From positions 186,001-250,000 of the forward strand of contig JAFEMH010002456.1 of the NCBI GenBank assembly GCA_022495995.1: 64,000 nucleotides of DNA, in the 5' to 3' direction. A program made the translations under genes and the position numbers. Below are positions 11,696-24,317 of the stretch, one piece after another. Within the stretch, counting starts at the first letter, position 1, and every line of letters starts with the position of its first letter. This DNA comes from Adenophora triphylla var. japonica (taxonomy: Eukaryota > Streptophyta > Magnoliopsida > Asterales > Campanulaceae). Below the pieces are notes generated by a model. The model was not told the DNA's origin. It worked only from the letters and a program-made list of their open reading frames with translations, and made no database searches.

Positions 11696-12676
11696 ACAAG
11701 TTTATTTAATCGGTGCATGCTTGGTCGGCGTTCTTTGAATCCTAACCTGGAACCATTGAACAACGACATTGATAGGTTGGGTCTGCGTTTAAGAGAACTA
11801 AATTTAAAAGAGGGCAATCCCCTCGAAAGTGACCTAGAAACTTCTTCCACCGAGGGAGAAGAATTTGCAGTTGATATGGCTTTGCAAGCACCCACCATGG
11901 ATGCCTTTTCTAGGCCTCGGGTTGACACGTCTGTGTCATGCATTGTATTGACTGATGCAACCAAAAGCTATGAGGTCAAAGGCCACCTTTTTAACATGAT
12001 CCCTCAATTTCATGGCCTCCCATCTGAGGACTCTTTGAATTTCTTGAGGGAATATATGATGATAGTTTCAGGATTTCCATTGAGAGAGGGTGTGACCGAT
12101 GAGCACCTAAGACTTAAATGTTTTCCCTTTGCTTTGAGAGACAACGCTAAGAAGTGGTTAATGTTGCTCCCACCTAGGAGCATTACTACTTGGGATGAGT
12201 TACATGATATATTCCTGAGAAAGTATTTCCCACATGCCACGTTAGCCACTTTTAGACAGAAAATTATAGGGTTCACACAAGACTCTTTTGAGGCATTTCA
12301 TGAAGCATGGGACAGATTTAAAATGCTCTTGGTGAAATGTCCCCACCACAATTTTTCTCAACCTTTATTTCATCAAACTTTCTATGGTGGGTTGACACAA
12401 GCTGATCAGGCCATGGTTGACAACGCAGCTGGAGGTTCTTTAGGAGCCAAAACTGTTGAGGAGACCCAAGCCTTATTTGAGAGGCTAGCATCTAATTCTC
12501 AACAAAAGGGGTCAAGGGGTAAAACAAATAGTGTGAATGGAATAGGGATGAGTGATGAGATCATAAAACAATTTGCACTTCTAAATCAAAGATTTGATAA
12601 ATTGGCCATGAGTAGTACTTCTAATGTTGCATCTAATTTGTCATCTGTTGGTAATTGGTGCATAATGGTTGTGTAA
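11696..12676 (+). pseudogene. Element C Gag (Athila type), C-terminus frameshifted
   Basis: From about 11716 (MLGRRSLNPNLEPLNND) the frame carries the Retrotrans_gag pattern: IPQFHGLPSEDSLNFLREY, FPFALRDNAKKWLMLLPP, WDELHDIFLRKYFP, and YGGLTQADQAMVDNAAGG. This is the capsid-like domain that packages element RNA. The open frame ends at 12674-12676, but this is a frameshift. The neighbouring frame continues as GCVTCGSNTHSYEV, a zinc-knuckle-like stretch whose fourth Cys is Phe. It then meets TAA at 12826-12828 before rejoining the protease frame. Gag-protease was therefore one ORF, now broken by one frameshift near 12650 and one stop. An ATG at 11606 lies in the LTR and is not the start. Confidence 0.88.
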
Positions 12677-12828
12677 CTTGTGGTTCTAACACTCATTCCT
12701 ATGAAGTTTTCCCCACCACTAGTCCCCATTTATATGATCATGAGCAGGTGCAGGCGATGCAGTCATATATGCAAAGGTTCCCACCAAGCAACAATCAGTA
12801 CGGGAATGCATACAATCTAGGAGGGTAA

Positions 12829-14262
12829 GCAGGGCCAAGACATCCCAACCTGTCATGGGGTGGAAATCAATCGAATAAAACTCTCCATCCCCAACCACCA
12901 CAGGGGCCCTTTGAGAGGAATAGAGAGCCTTGGGAAGAGCCCATGATGCAGTTAAAGATGGAACAACAACAAGCCTTCAGAAATCATGAGGCTACCATGC
13001 AGAAGTTACAGACCCAAATTGGACAGTTGGTGGAAACGGTACAAAGCCAAAGACAAGAAAATTTTCAAAACCCACCAGAGCAAGCCAAGTCTATTGTGAC
13101 TATTTGGGGTGAAAGCGATGAGATTGAGGAGGTATTTCTCTCTTCTCTTTGTGATGTTGATAGTGATAATTATGCTTGTGAGGAAGAGAGAAGTTTGGGG
13201 GTAATTCATGATGTCTTTTCTGCTAGTAATCGTGAATCCACTTGTCTTGATGTTGAAAAAACCATACCCTCTGGTGGTGTGGATGTGTTGAATAAAGAAA
13301 AAGAAAGAAAAGATCCCGAATGTTTTACTATTCCGATTACTTTAGGGGGTCAAAATTTTAATGGTTTAATGGATCTAGGAGCTAGTGTCAACGTAATGCC
13401 GTACCATATTTTCAGGAATTTGGGATTACAAAATTTGCAACGTCCTACAAGGAATTTACAATTGGCTGATCAGTCGATTAAACGACCAATAGGAGTTGTA
13501 GAGGGTGTGTTGGTTAAAGTAGATAAATTTGTAATTCCAGTTGAGTTTATGGTGGTAAGTATGGAAAATCATGAGGGTGATGAATTTGGGGCTTCCATAT
13601 TACTTGGTGGGAGACCTTTTCTATTTGACACCAAATCAGTGATAGATGTGCCACATGGTAATATTGCATTGACTGTGATGGGGGAGGAGATTAGGTTCTC
13701 CATGTTTGAAATTTTTAAAGAACCTCCACTTAAGAAGGAATTTGTAGGGTACATTACGGATTTCGCGATTAAGAATTATTGTGTGGATGACGGTGAGAAA
13801 ATTAGGGATAATGTGGACGTTTGTCACATGGCTAGCAACATTAAGGCCAATCAACACTCGAGGAGTGACGGACCATATCACTCCCAAAAGGAGTTGAGGT
13901 CATCACACAACCTTCTTGTCCCCTTAAAATCACAGGTGCCTAGAGAGGAGAGTTATTTGCTTGATTTATCTGAGACTATTTTTGCTAATATTTTTGTTCA
14001 AGATAACCTCTTTGATCTTGTTGAGGAAGATGTTCCGCAGGTGAAGGAACAAACTAAGTTTGGGGGCAAGAGCCCCAACAAAAAGAAAAGAAAAAGGGTG
14101 AAGCATAAAGCACCCAAAGTTCCGTGGGCTCCACCTGAATTAATTAAGAAAGGGACCTACGCATGGAAGGAAGTGGGCGTTTGTGCCCGAGAAAATCAAA
14201 GGTGGTCAAAGGGCCGAAAAGCAAAGGCCAAATCCATTGAGGCCAATCTCAACCCCAAGTAA
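12829..14262 (+). pseudogene. Element C aspartic protease and C-terminal extension
   Basis: The open frame runs from the TAA at 12826 to TAA at 14260-14262. It begins with a Gln-rich coiled-coil-like segment (MMQLKMEQQQAFRNHEATM). The protease core follows at 13330-13690: FTIPITLGGQNFNGLMDLG, then ASVNVMPYHIF, LQLADQSIKRPIGVVEGVLV, and ASILLGGRPFLFDT. The catalytic motif is DLGAS, the normal form in Athila elements. The C-terminus has a basic cluster KSPNKKKRKRVKHKAPKVP, which may bind RNA or direct nuclear entry. No RT follows. Confidence 0.85.
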
Positions 14263-15886
14263 GTGGGGCAATGGTCGGGCTAACGACCTTAACCAAAGCG
14301 CTGATTGGGAGGCAACCCAAGTAGGTATGTTTTATTGCTTTATTTATATGCTTTGTTGTGTCATATCGTCCTTTGAACCCGAGACATGTTTTTGTTCTCT
14401 TTTCTATGAGGACATAGCATGTTTTGAGTTTGGGAGTAGATATCTCTCCGAGTTTGTGGGTTTATAGGGGAGTATATATAGTGTCACCCTCCAAAAAAAA
14501 TAGAAAATTTTAAAAATTTTTGTTCTTTTCATATTTTGGGAAGTTGGCTAGAGTCCATGATGATTTGAGTGTGCTTTAATTTTAAAATCTTGAGTATTAT
14601 TGTCAATATGGGGGTATAATTGCATTGATACATGTAAAGTATGATTTCTCCACCTTTCACTTCCATATTATTTTTCTTGACCATTGTTACCAACTTAGGA
14701 GACCTTTATAGGATCACTTTGGCATTCTCGGGGTCCCTAGAACATGTTTGCATGACTGTTAATGACACATCAATTAGGCTATTCGGGAAGTGATATGTGG
14801 CTATTCTTTGAACCCTATTTGTGAGCCTTTAACTTTCTTGTCACTTATATAAAATTTTCTGCTAGAACCCCTTTTGAGCTTGAAAAAAAAGAATGGAATC
14901 TCTCACAAAGTGGGAGGTTATCTTAGACCACCATTCGCCTTCATTTGTACCCTCATTGTCCTACCCTTTTAACTTATACACTATTTTTCCCACCTTTTCA
15001 AGAAAGTGAAACTAGGGAATGAATTGGGAATTGTGGGTGAAGTTTGAAAAATCAAAGGAGTGAGTGGAAAGTGGTCATGAAAAGAAAGTAAAGTGTTATG
15101 AATTGTATTGAAAGAAAAGAGGGGCTTGAGCAAAAAGTATTGAATGCACATTCTTCGTGATATATTTGTGAAAAAAAAATGAAAAAAAAAATGAAAAAAA
15201 ATTTGAAAAAAAAAAGATTGAATTGCCTTGCCCTCTCAAATGTTGAAGAGAAAAGTGATCAGAAAGAAAGAAAGGTGATCGAGCCCAAGTTTGAAAGTAT
15301 ACAAAATTATAAGTTTGGGGGTTAAATCAATGGGTTGGCTTGGAGCGGAGTGATAATTTCAATGTGAGGAGGTATGATGAAGACTTTCTAGTTTCACTTG
15401 CTTGACTTCGTATGTCCTTATCTTCTTTTGTAACCGTGAACCTAGCCCGCGTTTATCGCGATACATTACAAACCATAAAGCCATATTTGATCCCTAAAGA
15501 GTAGTCGGGTTGACAGTTTTGTTTAAACATGCATATGAGTGTCCTTGTGAAATTTCATCTTATTATCATTGATTTAGAGCATGTGGTTAGTGACCCTATA
15601 AAATATCTTACTTTGGTGACAATGATCTCCCATATTTCGTTCATCTTTTATTATGTGGTGGAGAATTATAAGTTAGATGCATCCATGTAATTATAGTCCC
15701 ATGTTCATGACAATGCTTGTGGATTATGTGTGTTGTGAGATCTGAGACTTGTTGTGCCAACGGCTTATTATATGAATTGAACAATCCCAAAAATATTTTC
15801 TTTCGTTTTAATTTAGTTAGTTAGTTTTTATTTTGTTTTAATTTTATTTTACTCGAGGACGAGCAAAAGATAAGTTTGGGGGTATT
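14263..15886 (+). other. Noncoding internal region of element C, ends in the polypurine tract
   Basis: There is no pol coding. Poly-A runs occur at about 15170-15215. The phrase AAGTTTGGGGGT occurs at 15309-15320 and again at 15872-15883, where AGTTTGGGGGTATT directly precedes the 3' LTR and acts as the plus-strand primer. The earlier copy could be a second, internal polypurine tract. Confidence 0.75.
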
Positions 15887-17206
15887 TGATGGATGTGGTT
15901 TTACCCATCCAAAAGATATGTTTTCTAGCTTATTTTCTGTTTGAAACCTTAGAAATTTAAAGTATTTTGTAGTATTTTATTAGTACAGAGACTGAAGTGA
16001 AATTTGACAGAAAAAGAGGAGAAAAAGCATATCTGAAAGTCAGGGGCTAAAGTAAAAATATAATAATTCAAGGACAAAAGTGCGGAAGCAAAAATTAGAG
16101 CGATCAAAGTTGGACTTGGCAATTGCGGGAACGAAACGAATACCAATTGAGCCAAGGAATACCAAGGCATGGCCAAATTTCACTAGCATTGGCCGAGGGA
16201 TGCAGCTGAAATGAAGAGCAATAAATCAGAACGAGTTGGCAAAAGTGGAACGACTCGTTAGAACGAGTTGGATTTTTCTGGTTTGGGCCTGAGCGAATTG
16301 GGCCTTGTGTTTGCCACGGTTTGGGCTTGGGCTGCAGGGCTGTGCACGTTGAATGCCTGGTAGGGATAGAAAACAATATTTAGGTTTTGTTTATTTAAGG
16401 GGGGAAGAAGAATTACATTGTGGCCGGCACTATTCCCAGGATATAATTCATTGAAGGAGTACTAAACATTGTACATTATTAACATTTTCTTCCAGTTTTT
16501 ATTTTATGATTTATTTTATTTCTGTAATTTTTATTTTTATTATGAATAGCTAAGTTCCTCTTTCATGGATTGGATGTAGTAATTGTTGAACCTCTATGCT
16601 AATTTAAGTTTTAATTCTTCCAAACTCTCTCATTCTTATTTGATGAATTAATTATCATTCTTTAATATGTTTTAGATTGTTGTACTACCGTGGACGGTTT
16701 ATTTAAAGTACACTAATTCATCAATTAGGTTGGATTGTTGACCTACCGGAATACAAGACAACCTAGATTCATTTATTTCTTGTGGACTTAATGAGTTTCT
16801 TGAATGTTGTTTTGACCTACCGGAATTTACAATAAGATAGAAATATTAGGGTTGCAATTCGAACACTAAACGTTCCAACCCTTAATCACGTGAAAGAGTC
16901 TTTGAATGAGATTGTTATTTTTGTTATCAAAATCATAGCATAGAGGGGATACAATTATGAAATCCAATCCGTGAATTCCTTTGATCTGATTAATCCGTGT
17001 TTCTTGCTTACTTGTTTTCTTCAATTAAATAGTTTAATTTCTCGCTTTAGTGATTTAGTTAATAAACCAAATCAAAAACCTCTTTTTGTTACGTTCTGCA
17101 CCACTTGAATTAACTTGTTAAACACACGAGTCTCTGTGGTTCGACCCTTACTATTGTACATTGCTACTTCGGTGACTTGTACACTTGCAAGGTTTTTTAT
17201 CCATCA
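15887..17206 (+). repeat. 3' LTR of element C (1320 bp)
   Basis: Begins TGATGGATGTGG and ends TTTTATCCATCA, followed by the target duplication CTGGT. It lacks about 20 bp near the end that the 5' LTR has (the TATTACACAG region). Confidence 0.92.
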
Positions 17207-17211
17207 CTGGT

Positions 17212-18560
17212 CTAGAGTGGCCTCTAGCTTTATGTCTGAAGCTGCTTGTGACACTTTAAGGGCTTGGTCCCTGTGGGTCTTTTAGCTTGGTTTTCGTCCC
17301 AGAGACGGTTCTCTTGAGCGGCTAGTTCCATGAGGGCCTTCCTTGCGAGAGCTAAACATTCTCCGTAGGTGCGCGCCGTCTGACTAGTGTCCAGAACTGT
17401 GATCACATCCAAATCTCCGAATGGCGGAAATACTTTGATTATGTTGACGAAGGAAGTCGGGCTGGGACATTCCTGGCGGCCTTCCTTGATCTCGACTACC
17501 AAGAAGTTCGCCCATATCTGCTTGATTGCACCTACGGGGGTGTTGAATTCTGCGATGTTGATAGTCTCGTGATCTCGCTGGATTGCCAAGTCTATCAGGG
17601 CTAGCAGTTTGTTAGCGGGATGTCTGAATCCGTGGCCGTGACGACTGGGAGCAGAATCAAACTGGAGCATGTTGATGTTGAGGTGGTCATTTCCCTCGTC
17701 GGAAGCTGACTCTGTCTTGCGGGGAAGACCTTCACAGATGTTTTCGGGGTGGCTGCCGGAAGCGTTCCCGAGGTTGATCTGATTTGTAGCAGAGTGAGGA
17801 GCATTGTCTCCTTCGCTGTTGCCCTTGGCCTTGGCGGCGCTTGTGGCTTTAAGCTTGACTGACGGCACGGGCCGGTTGCCACTGGGGCTGGTAGTCGGAA
17901 GTGATGATGAGCTCTGAGATCGGTTGGCCAGGGCCTCGTTAACCATGAGCAGGCAGTCGTCGAGGGTAACTTTGGCGTTGCAAAATCTGATAATAAGGAC
18001 CGGATCCTTGGTATCATCAGGATATCTGGAATAGATGATGTTGACGAAGTCGTTGTCAGTCACTTGATCAGAGGGGTTCTTTGTCGTGTCAACCAGTTGC
18101 TTCCAATTGTCGGATAGGCACATGCATCTTGGACGTTGAGCTTGACAATTTCCATAGTGTTGGAGCCCTGGTCGTAGGTGACCTGATCGGAACGGGTGTC
18201 GTCCTCAAAACTGAGCATATGTATGTAGGGATCTTCTTGCGGGTCTGCCGCGTTCTCGACTCCAGAGAGTCCTGATTCATCGCCGTCTGACGGGTCAACC
18301 CAAACGTAGGGACGTATTGCGTCCTGGTGCGCTGCTGGAGCTACTAAGAAAACATCGTGCCCTTCGCTGGAGAAAAGGGGCTCAGCAGGTAGTTCCTCGT
18401 GGAGGACATCCCATCCAACATCCATGCATTCAAGATGAGTATGACGGTGCTTATTGACCTTTATCATGAAAATCTCTTCGCCTGGCGGGGCCAGAGAGTT
18501 GACTTGAAGAATGCTGACGAATCTCCGATTGGAGACAGGGGGTTTATGTGCCCGCATCAT
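17212..18560 (-). pseudogene. Unidentified ORFs of element A, right of insertion C
   Basis: Two overlapping minus-strand frames, 18560-18060 and 18123-17230, seem to be parts of one protein. The first has LQVNSLAPPGEEIFMIKVNK and acidic stretches; the second has VNIIYSRYPDDTKDPVLIIR, a Ser-rich low-complexity middle, and RTYGECLALARKALMELAAQ near the end. I recognise no family. A frame change near 17280 is needed to continue across the element C insertion into 10313 and below. The region lies directly downstream of the first protease and may be a lineage-specific pol insert. Confidence 0.5.
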
Positions 18561-18581
18561 GGCGATGCTCAGCGTTTCTTT

Positions 18582-21545
18582 CTAATCTGCCTCCAAATGT
18601 TGGAAACGACGGTTGAACTTGATGTATCGGGCCTTCGTGGTGCACTGCTCGAGGACATTGACATAGTTAGCATCTCCGGACTCTGAGGGATTCTGATGAG
18701 ATTTGCCCCGATAGTCCCTTGGTTGATTCGAAGGAGGTAGCCTCGGTGCCTGGCTGCGGGCACGCTTGGCTGCTGTCTCAGCTTCGTTTCCTATGAGGAA
18801 ACTGTCCCCTCTGATGACTTCAAGATCTCCCTGCCGGTTAATGAACTTGACGCACTGATGGAGAGTGGAGGCTATGGCTTTCATGTGATGTAGCCAAGGG
18901 CATCCTAACAGAGCTGTGAATTCGGATGGAATGTCCATCACGTGGAATTTTCCTGGCACCATTTGGGTTTCGAACCAGAGTTCCAGAGTTACCGTCTCAA
19001 GGATGGGACGAGACGTGTTGTCGTAGGCCTTGATAGTCCGGGTTGATGGAATCAAGTGGCTTTCGTTGATGCGTAGGGCTCGCTTCATGCTGAGAGGGAG
19101 GACGTTAACGGCTGACCCGTTGTCCACCAATACTCCGGGGAGTGATATGGTGTTGAGCTTGAGGGTGATATACAAAGCTTCATTGTGCCCCGAGGCATCT
19201 CTCGGCAGGTCTTCGTCACAGAAAGTGATCATACTGCCATACAGTCGGGAATCGTAGATCTGGTCTCTATCCGGAGAAAGAGAGTCATCAAGCCATCCGT
19301 TTCCTGTTTTCCTCTTGCGAGGTAAAGCCTTCGCTGGAGCCTCGGGATTGCGTTGAGGCTGTTTGTGGCGGTTTCCGCCCTTGGTTAGCACGTTGATCGA
19401 GTGCGAGTGCCAAGCTGACTTTGATCTTCCTTTGCCGATCCGTGCTCGGAAGCTGGACAAATCGAACCTTGGGCGATCCCGCGGGGTTAGGCTTCGACCG
19501 ATAAGATTACCAAGATCTGAGGTATTCCGGTATCCCAAGGTCTGAACTCTGGTGTCAGTAGGACTTTTCGGCTTTCCTACCCCTGTCTGTTCTAAAGCTA
19601 CATGGCCTGGAGGAAGGGAGGACTGGCTGGAGTAGAGTACGTAGTAGTCGAATCTCCCGGATGGCTCTCCGAGTGTACCCACACTGGTGTCTCCAGCTTT
19701 GTATCTTTCTCTCAGTTGCTGTTGAGAGGACTTCTTCTTCTGTTTTCTCAGAGGATTGCTCCGGACCATGTCTTGGGACTCGTACTCCAGGCATGCGGAG
19801 CAGTCATAAACATCGTAGCTGATATGGACATTCGATGAAGACACGGCTGGAAGAGGCGGAGAAACTGGCTCTGCGGCAATCTTCTTGGGCACCCATTCAA
19901 TGGCATTCACACTGTTGTTGTTCGAAAAAGGGTTTCCGACGGTGTTGGGCCCACGGGGGTGCTCCAATTTTCCTTCCTCTATCAAGTTCTGGATTTCATA
20001 TCGTAACCCCACGCAGTTGTCGGTGGTATGGCCGTGATACTGATGGAAGGCACAGTACTTGCTCTTGTCAGCGTTGACTACGGGATTCTTGGGTTTGTAA
20101 TTTGCAACGGGTTTAAGGAGACCTTCCTTAATTAACCCTTCCAGCATCTTGCTCAGTGGCATGTCAAACTTATCGAAGTCTACGGCAGGCTGCTTCTGAG
20201 TGGAATTGTTGCTTTGTGGGATCGGGTTTCTGTTGCCCGACTACTGTCCCTGATGGATGTAGTTGACAGACGTATCTTTCCCTTTGCCGGAGGCCGGTGT
20301 GGAATTGAATGCAACTGCCGATCGGTATCTGCATGGCTGTGCAGTGGCCAACTTTTCCTTGAGATCCTTCTCGAACTCTGAGCCTGCATTGACCATGGCC
20401 CGGAGATCTGGGAAGAAATGATGACTGATGAGAGTTCTGATGGACGGTCTTAAGCAGGACTTGAAGATCCGCATCTGTTCATCCTTGGAGAGTGGCTCCA
20501 TGATCTCGGAGAGTTTCCAACTCCACCTTTTGTAGAATTCTCTGACACTTTCATCCGCTTTCTGCTCAGTGGTGATTAAGTCCTCACGACTCGTCTCCCA
20601 CTCTAGATTGGATCTGTACCGTTCTAGGAAGATGTTACTGATTTGATCCCAGGTGTGGCGATCCACAGGCTTGACCCTCAGAAACCATCGTAACGCTGAA
20701 CTCTTGAGCGTATGCTGGTAGTGGTTGGCCATTTGCTGGAGGGTTGCTCCTTTCGCTCTCATGCCAAGAACATAGGGGTCGACATGTGCTTGAGGACATT
20801 CAGTTCCGTCGAATCGATCCATCTCCGGCATTCTGAACTTGGCAGGGAGAGGCGTGACCATTCCCGGATCTGTGGATTTGAGCGTTTCTTGCTTTGAGCT
20901 GCTCATGGTGGCTTTCAGGTCTTTCATCTGTTCGACCATCCAAGCTAAGGTAGGGTCCAGTGGTGGACTTTGAGGCTCGGCGCCGGGTGCTCCCACGTGA
21001 GCGGTAGTGATTGGAGGTGGAAGGCTTGATATATGTGGATATATGGGGGCCTTTTCTGAACTGTATCGGGGTTTATCCCCGGTGTTTTGGGATTCGTGTA
21101 TAGGCCACGGGATGAACCCGGGATGGTATTGAAGGATATTGGCATCCGTTTGAGATGGTCCAGCGGGGCGCTGGTGGTATTGAGTGATGGGAGTAGCACT
21201 GGCCTGGCCAAATATGACAGGGTTGCCCTGAGAGGTGGCAACGTGAAGCCTAGGTCGGCTGTTTCCTTGATTCGAAGGAATCCCATAAGTTGGCGGGGGA
21301 GGAACCTGGTTGAAGGTTTGAGGAACTGGTTTCGGGGAATCATCATCCTCGATCAGGACGAAAGTACCATCTGACTGGGGGATAGCTGCTATACCTCGCT
21401 CATTCAAAAGTTGTACCACGAAATTCTGTTGATCTTCTTTCTGCCTCTTGTGAACCTCACAAGCCCGGATGGCTTCTTCCAAAGTCATATCTGTTACCGG
21501 TGGCGAGGGTCCTTCCCCGTCACAATTTCTCCGTGAGCTAGACAT
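18582..21545 (-). pseudogene. Element A Gag-protease polyprotein with one in-frame TAG
   Basis: The frame opens at ATG 21545 (MSSSRRNCDGEG) and stays open to 18582, except for a TAG at 20241-20243. A Pro/Gln-rich N-terminal region is followed by the gag core at about 20860-20370: MPEMDRFDGTECPQAHVDPY, HTLKSSALRWFLRVKPVD, WDQISNIFLERYRSNLEWE. Past the TAG comes a zinc-knuckle-like stretch, YCAFHQYHGHTTDNC. The protease at about 19260-18790 has LVDNGSAVNVLPLSMKR (active site DNGS in place of DSG/DTG), then FHVMDIPSEFTALLGCPWLH. A CAG-to-TAG change or programmed readthrough could explain the lone stop; mutation is simpler. Family role: capsid assembly and polyprotein processing. Confidence 0.85.
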
Positions 21546-22767
21546 GTCGGAAATTTTGGCTGAGGGAACTGAGGGAACCGAAGAACTGTCTGATGCTGCC
21601 GTAATTGTGATTCTGGCGAGGCGCTGACCCGAAAATCTGAACCACTTTCTGCTCGCTGCAGGGAACGAAAGGCAGGGTTTAGGCTTCGGAAATGGGTATT
21701 TGGCTCAAGGTTTCGGTCTTGTGCAATGTGTAGTTACCGATTAATGTTTACTTAAAACACATTTTCTCAGAGTCCTAATCGGTTGGAAAAGAGCGTGTCT
21801 TCTTTTTCGCAACTAACCCTAGAGCTCTAATCAGTGGATCTCGTCACTACGCTTATAAGCCCCTCGTTTCCATTTGTAGATCATCTTTCTCGGGACGGAC
21901 TATCCCGAGCGAGGTCCTATAAGGTAAGCGAGTTCCACCGACAAACGAAAAAGTGAACTTAAGGCTAGCTGATCACGCAAACTTTCAACGTATGTGACGC
22001 ACGGGCCACAGTCGAAGACAACGTCCTTAAGTTAAGGGGGGGATCGTGCCAAAATTTCGGCATGACCTCTCCTGACTCGCTTGCGCGAGGGACCTTAGCT
22101 TTTGGCGTTGGTCAAGTTGTGGCTGGCACGGTGCATACGGTGAGGGTTTGGTGACACGGCGTCAGACTTCGGGTCGGGAACGACCTTTGGTCTCAACCTC
22201 TCGAGCTTGACTCGTGGCGGGACCCGACGTAAAAAACATACACTTAGGCTTTATGACACGAACTAAGCCAAAAACCAACCGGGGTCTTGGACAAAGTGTC
22301 ACACAAAGAGTGCATGGCTTACACGGGCTGTTTGGGACGACCCCGTGCGCCCTCGAAAGGTGTCTGGCAGACCAACCGAGGTGCAACTGATAAGGCCATC
22401 CCGGGTTACGGGTCGTAGTGTGCAGTGTACTGAGGCAGCAAGTGCACGTGAAGTGCGGTGTACTGAGGCAGCAAGTGCGAGTAGTGTGTGGTCACTAAAA
22501 TTCTTTTTTCTGAGTAAAACAAAGATTTTTCAAAATGTGTCTTAAAGAATTTTGATGCACAGTTCAAAAAGATAGCATGAAAATCAAACATGAATGGGGA
22601 TGCATAAACATGGTATGATTTTGAAAAGACGACAATGTAATGCCTTTGAAAAAACCGTTCGAGGTTTAAAGTAACACACGCACACGAAAATGAGGAAGGG
22701 TAAACGAAAGTTTGATCCACGGAAGGATTTTTTGAAAACATTGGCAGTTTTGAAAAAAGTATCCTTT
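21546..22767 (-). other. Untranslated leader of element A
   Basis: This lies between the PBS and the gag start. It has no convincing ORF. A short direct repeat with GTGTACTGAGGCAGCAAGTG occurs twice at about 22422-22478. Confidence 0.65.
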
Positions 22768-22785
22768 TCCCCAGCGGAGTCGTCA
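22768..22785 (-). promoter_or_regulatory. Primer binding site of element A, tRNA-Arg type
   Basis: The minus strand reads TGACGACTCCGCTGGGGA. It differs at one base (A for G at position 3) from the complement of the 3' end of plant tRNA-Arg(ACG), TGGCGACTCCGCTGGGGA, the primer typical of Ogre-like elements. It lies two bases from the LTR edge at 22788. Confidence 0.85.
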
Positions 22786-24317
22786 ACTGAAATTACCCGG
22801 GATTTTCGCGCGGACGCGGAAAATGCGGTTGTCTTTCGCGGAGGGTTGGTGTCTGAGACCTCGCTTTTCGGGAAGGAAGAGGAGTCGCCACGCGGTTTTG
22901 TATTTTGAGCCCAAACGTTGAGAAACGGCTATTGGTGAGAAAAGGTGTCGTTTTTTATTGGTAGCAAAAACTTAGGAAAAGGCTTTGAAAACGGGGGGTC
23001 ATTTTTATTGGTAGCAAAAACGAGTAAAAGGCTTTTTAGTACCAGAGATTGTTAGGTTCGGAGGTCACGTTACGTTTCGGGAAGAGTATTACGAGATCAC
23101 CCAAAACGCCTCGTATGACGAGTCTTTCTACCTTTCTCGAAAACGTGTGCGTGTGTGTGTGTGTTTGCATTTTAAAATGGGGGCTTGAATGACAATCTTA
23201 ATCTTGGTTTGAATGTCAAGCGTTGATTAGGTGACTTTGTTTGAAAAGGCGAGCGTTTGAATGACAAACGTCGATTTTTGAGTTTTGAAGATGAGCGTTT
23301 GGATGTCAAACGTCATTTCGCGCATTTTGAAAGAGAGTTCGAAGGTCGAACTCCGGTTTTGAACCGGGCGTGTCATTGTTAACGATTTTACGGGAAAAAC
23401 GTATTAAATGATTTTGAATGTCAAATGTCGGCTTTTAAGTTTGAAAGATGAGAGTTTGGATGCCAAACATCATTTCGCGCGTTTTGAAAGAGAGTTCGAA
23501 GGTCGAACTCCGGTTTTGAACCGGGCATTACATCGTTAACGATTTTTACGGGAAAAAACGTATTAAATGACATGCGATCAACGAATCGGGTTGCGACTCG
23601 GAATTTGAAAAGTAAATACTATCACGATCCAAACGGGTCGGACTTGTAAATGACAGTATTTAAAGTGCGGTATCAACGGAATCAAACGATCTGGAATCGT
23701 AAATGACGATCGACGAGCCAAACGACTCGGAATTGTTAATGACGATCGACGAGCCAAACGACTCGAAATTGTAAAGTTGCATGAAATGTAAATGACGATC
23801 GACGAGCCAAAACGGCTCAGAATTGTAAATGACATAAATTTAAATGACGATCAACGGATCGATCGATCCGAAATTGTAAATGACATAAAAGTAAACAGAA
23901 CGGGGTCGGAATGTCGTTTTAACCCGAGATTATTTCTCTTACGGGAAGAAAAGAGGATCGAGGGGATAAAACGTATCGGACCCCGTTAGACGGAGGCGTC
24001 TATATTTCAACGATGTTCGTCCGAAACAGTTATAGCGACTGGCGCATAAATCGAGGCGGAATGAGAGATTAGAGAGAGGGAGTTATACCTATGGCTAGGG
24101 TCGACTCCTTTGGCTCGGGGGAGGTGTATACGGGATACGAAAAGTGATTTGGGATGGTGTTTTAAGGTGGTGAGGGGCGTATTTGATCGAAATACGAAGA
24201 TTTCACGCAAATCGAGGCGAAACGGGAGCTCGGGGAAAGGTGAAACTCAGTTGGACCGTGGCTTAGGGTGAAAATGGAGTGAGATTTTGTTGTTATAAAT
24301 GGCTTTGACAGCCCTTC

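Larger units (their letters stand above)
10314..17206 (+). mobile_element. Complete Athila-type Ty3/gypsy element C with gag and protease only (TR-GAG-like)
   Basis: The element is 6893 bp, with TG...CA LTRs at 10314-11654 and 15887-17206 and flanking direct repeats CTGGT at 10309-10313 and 17207-17211. Its order is LTR, tRNA-Asp PBS, Athila-like gag, DLGAS-type protease, about 1.6 kb of noncoding DNA, polypurine tract, LTR. I find no RT, RNase H or integrase in either strand, so it must rely on enzymes supplied by another element. It lies plus-strand inside minus-strand element A and splits one of A's ORFs. The LTRs are very similar over most of their length. Differences cluster in the first 100 bases, and there is a gap of about 20 bp near the 3' end. 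Confidence 0.9.

Noticed and set aside
22162..22908. Short frames in the leader and LTR edge of element A
   Set aside because: No conserved motifs; they overlap the PBS and LTR boundary.
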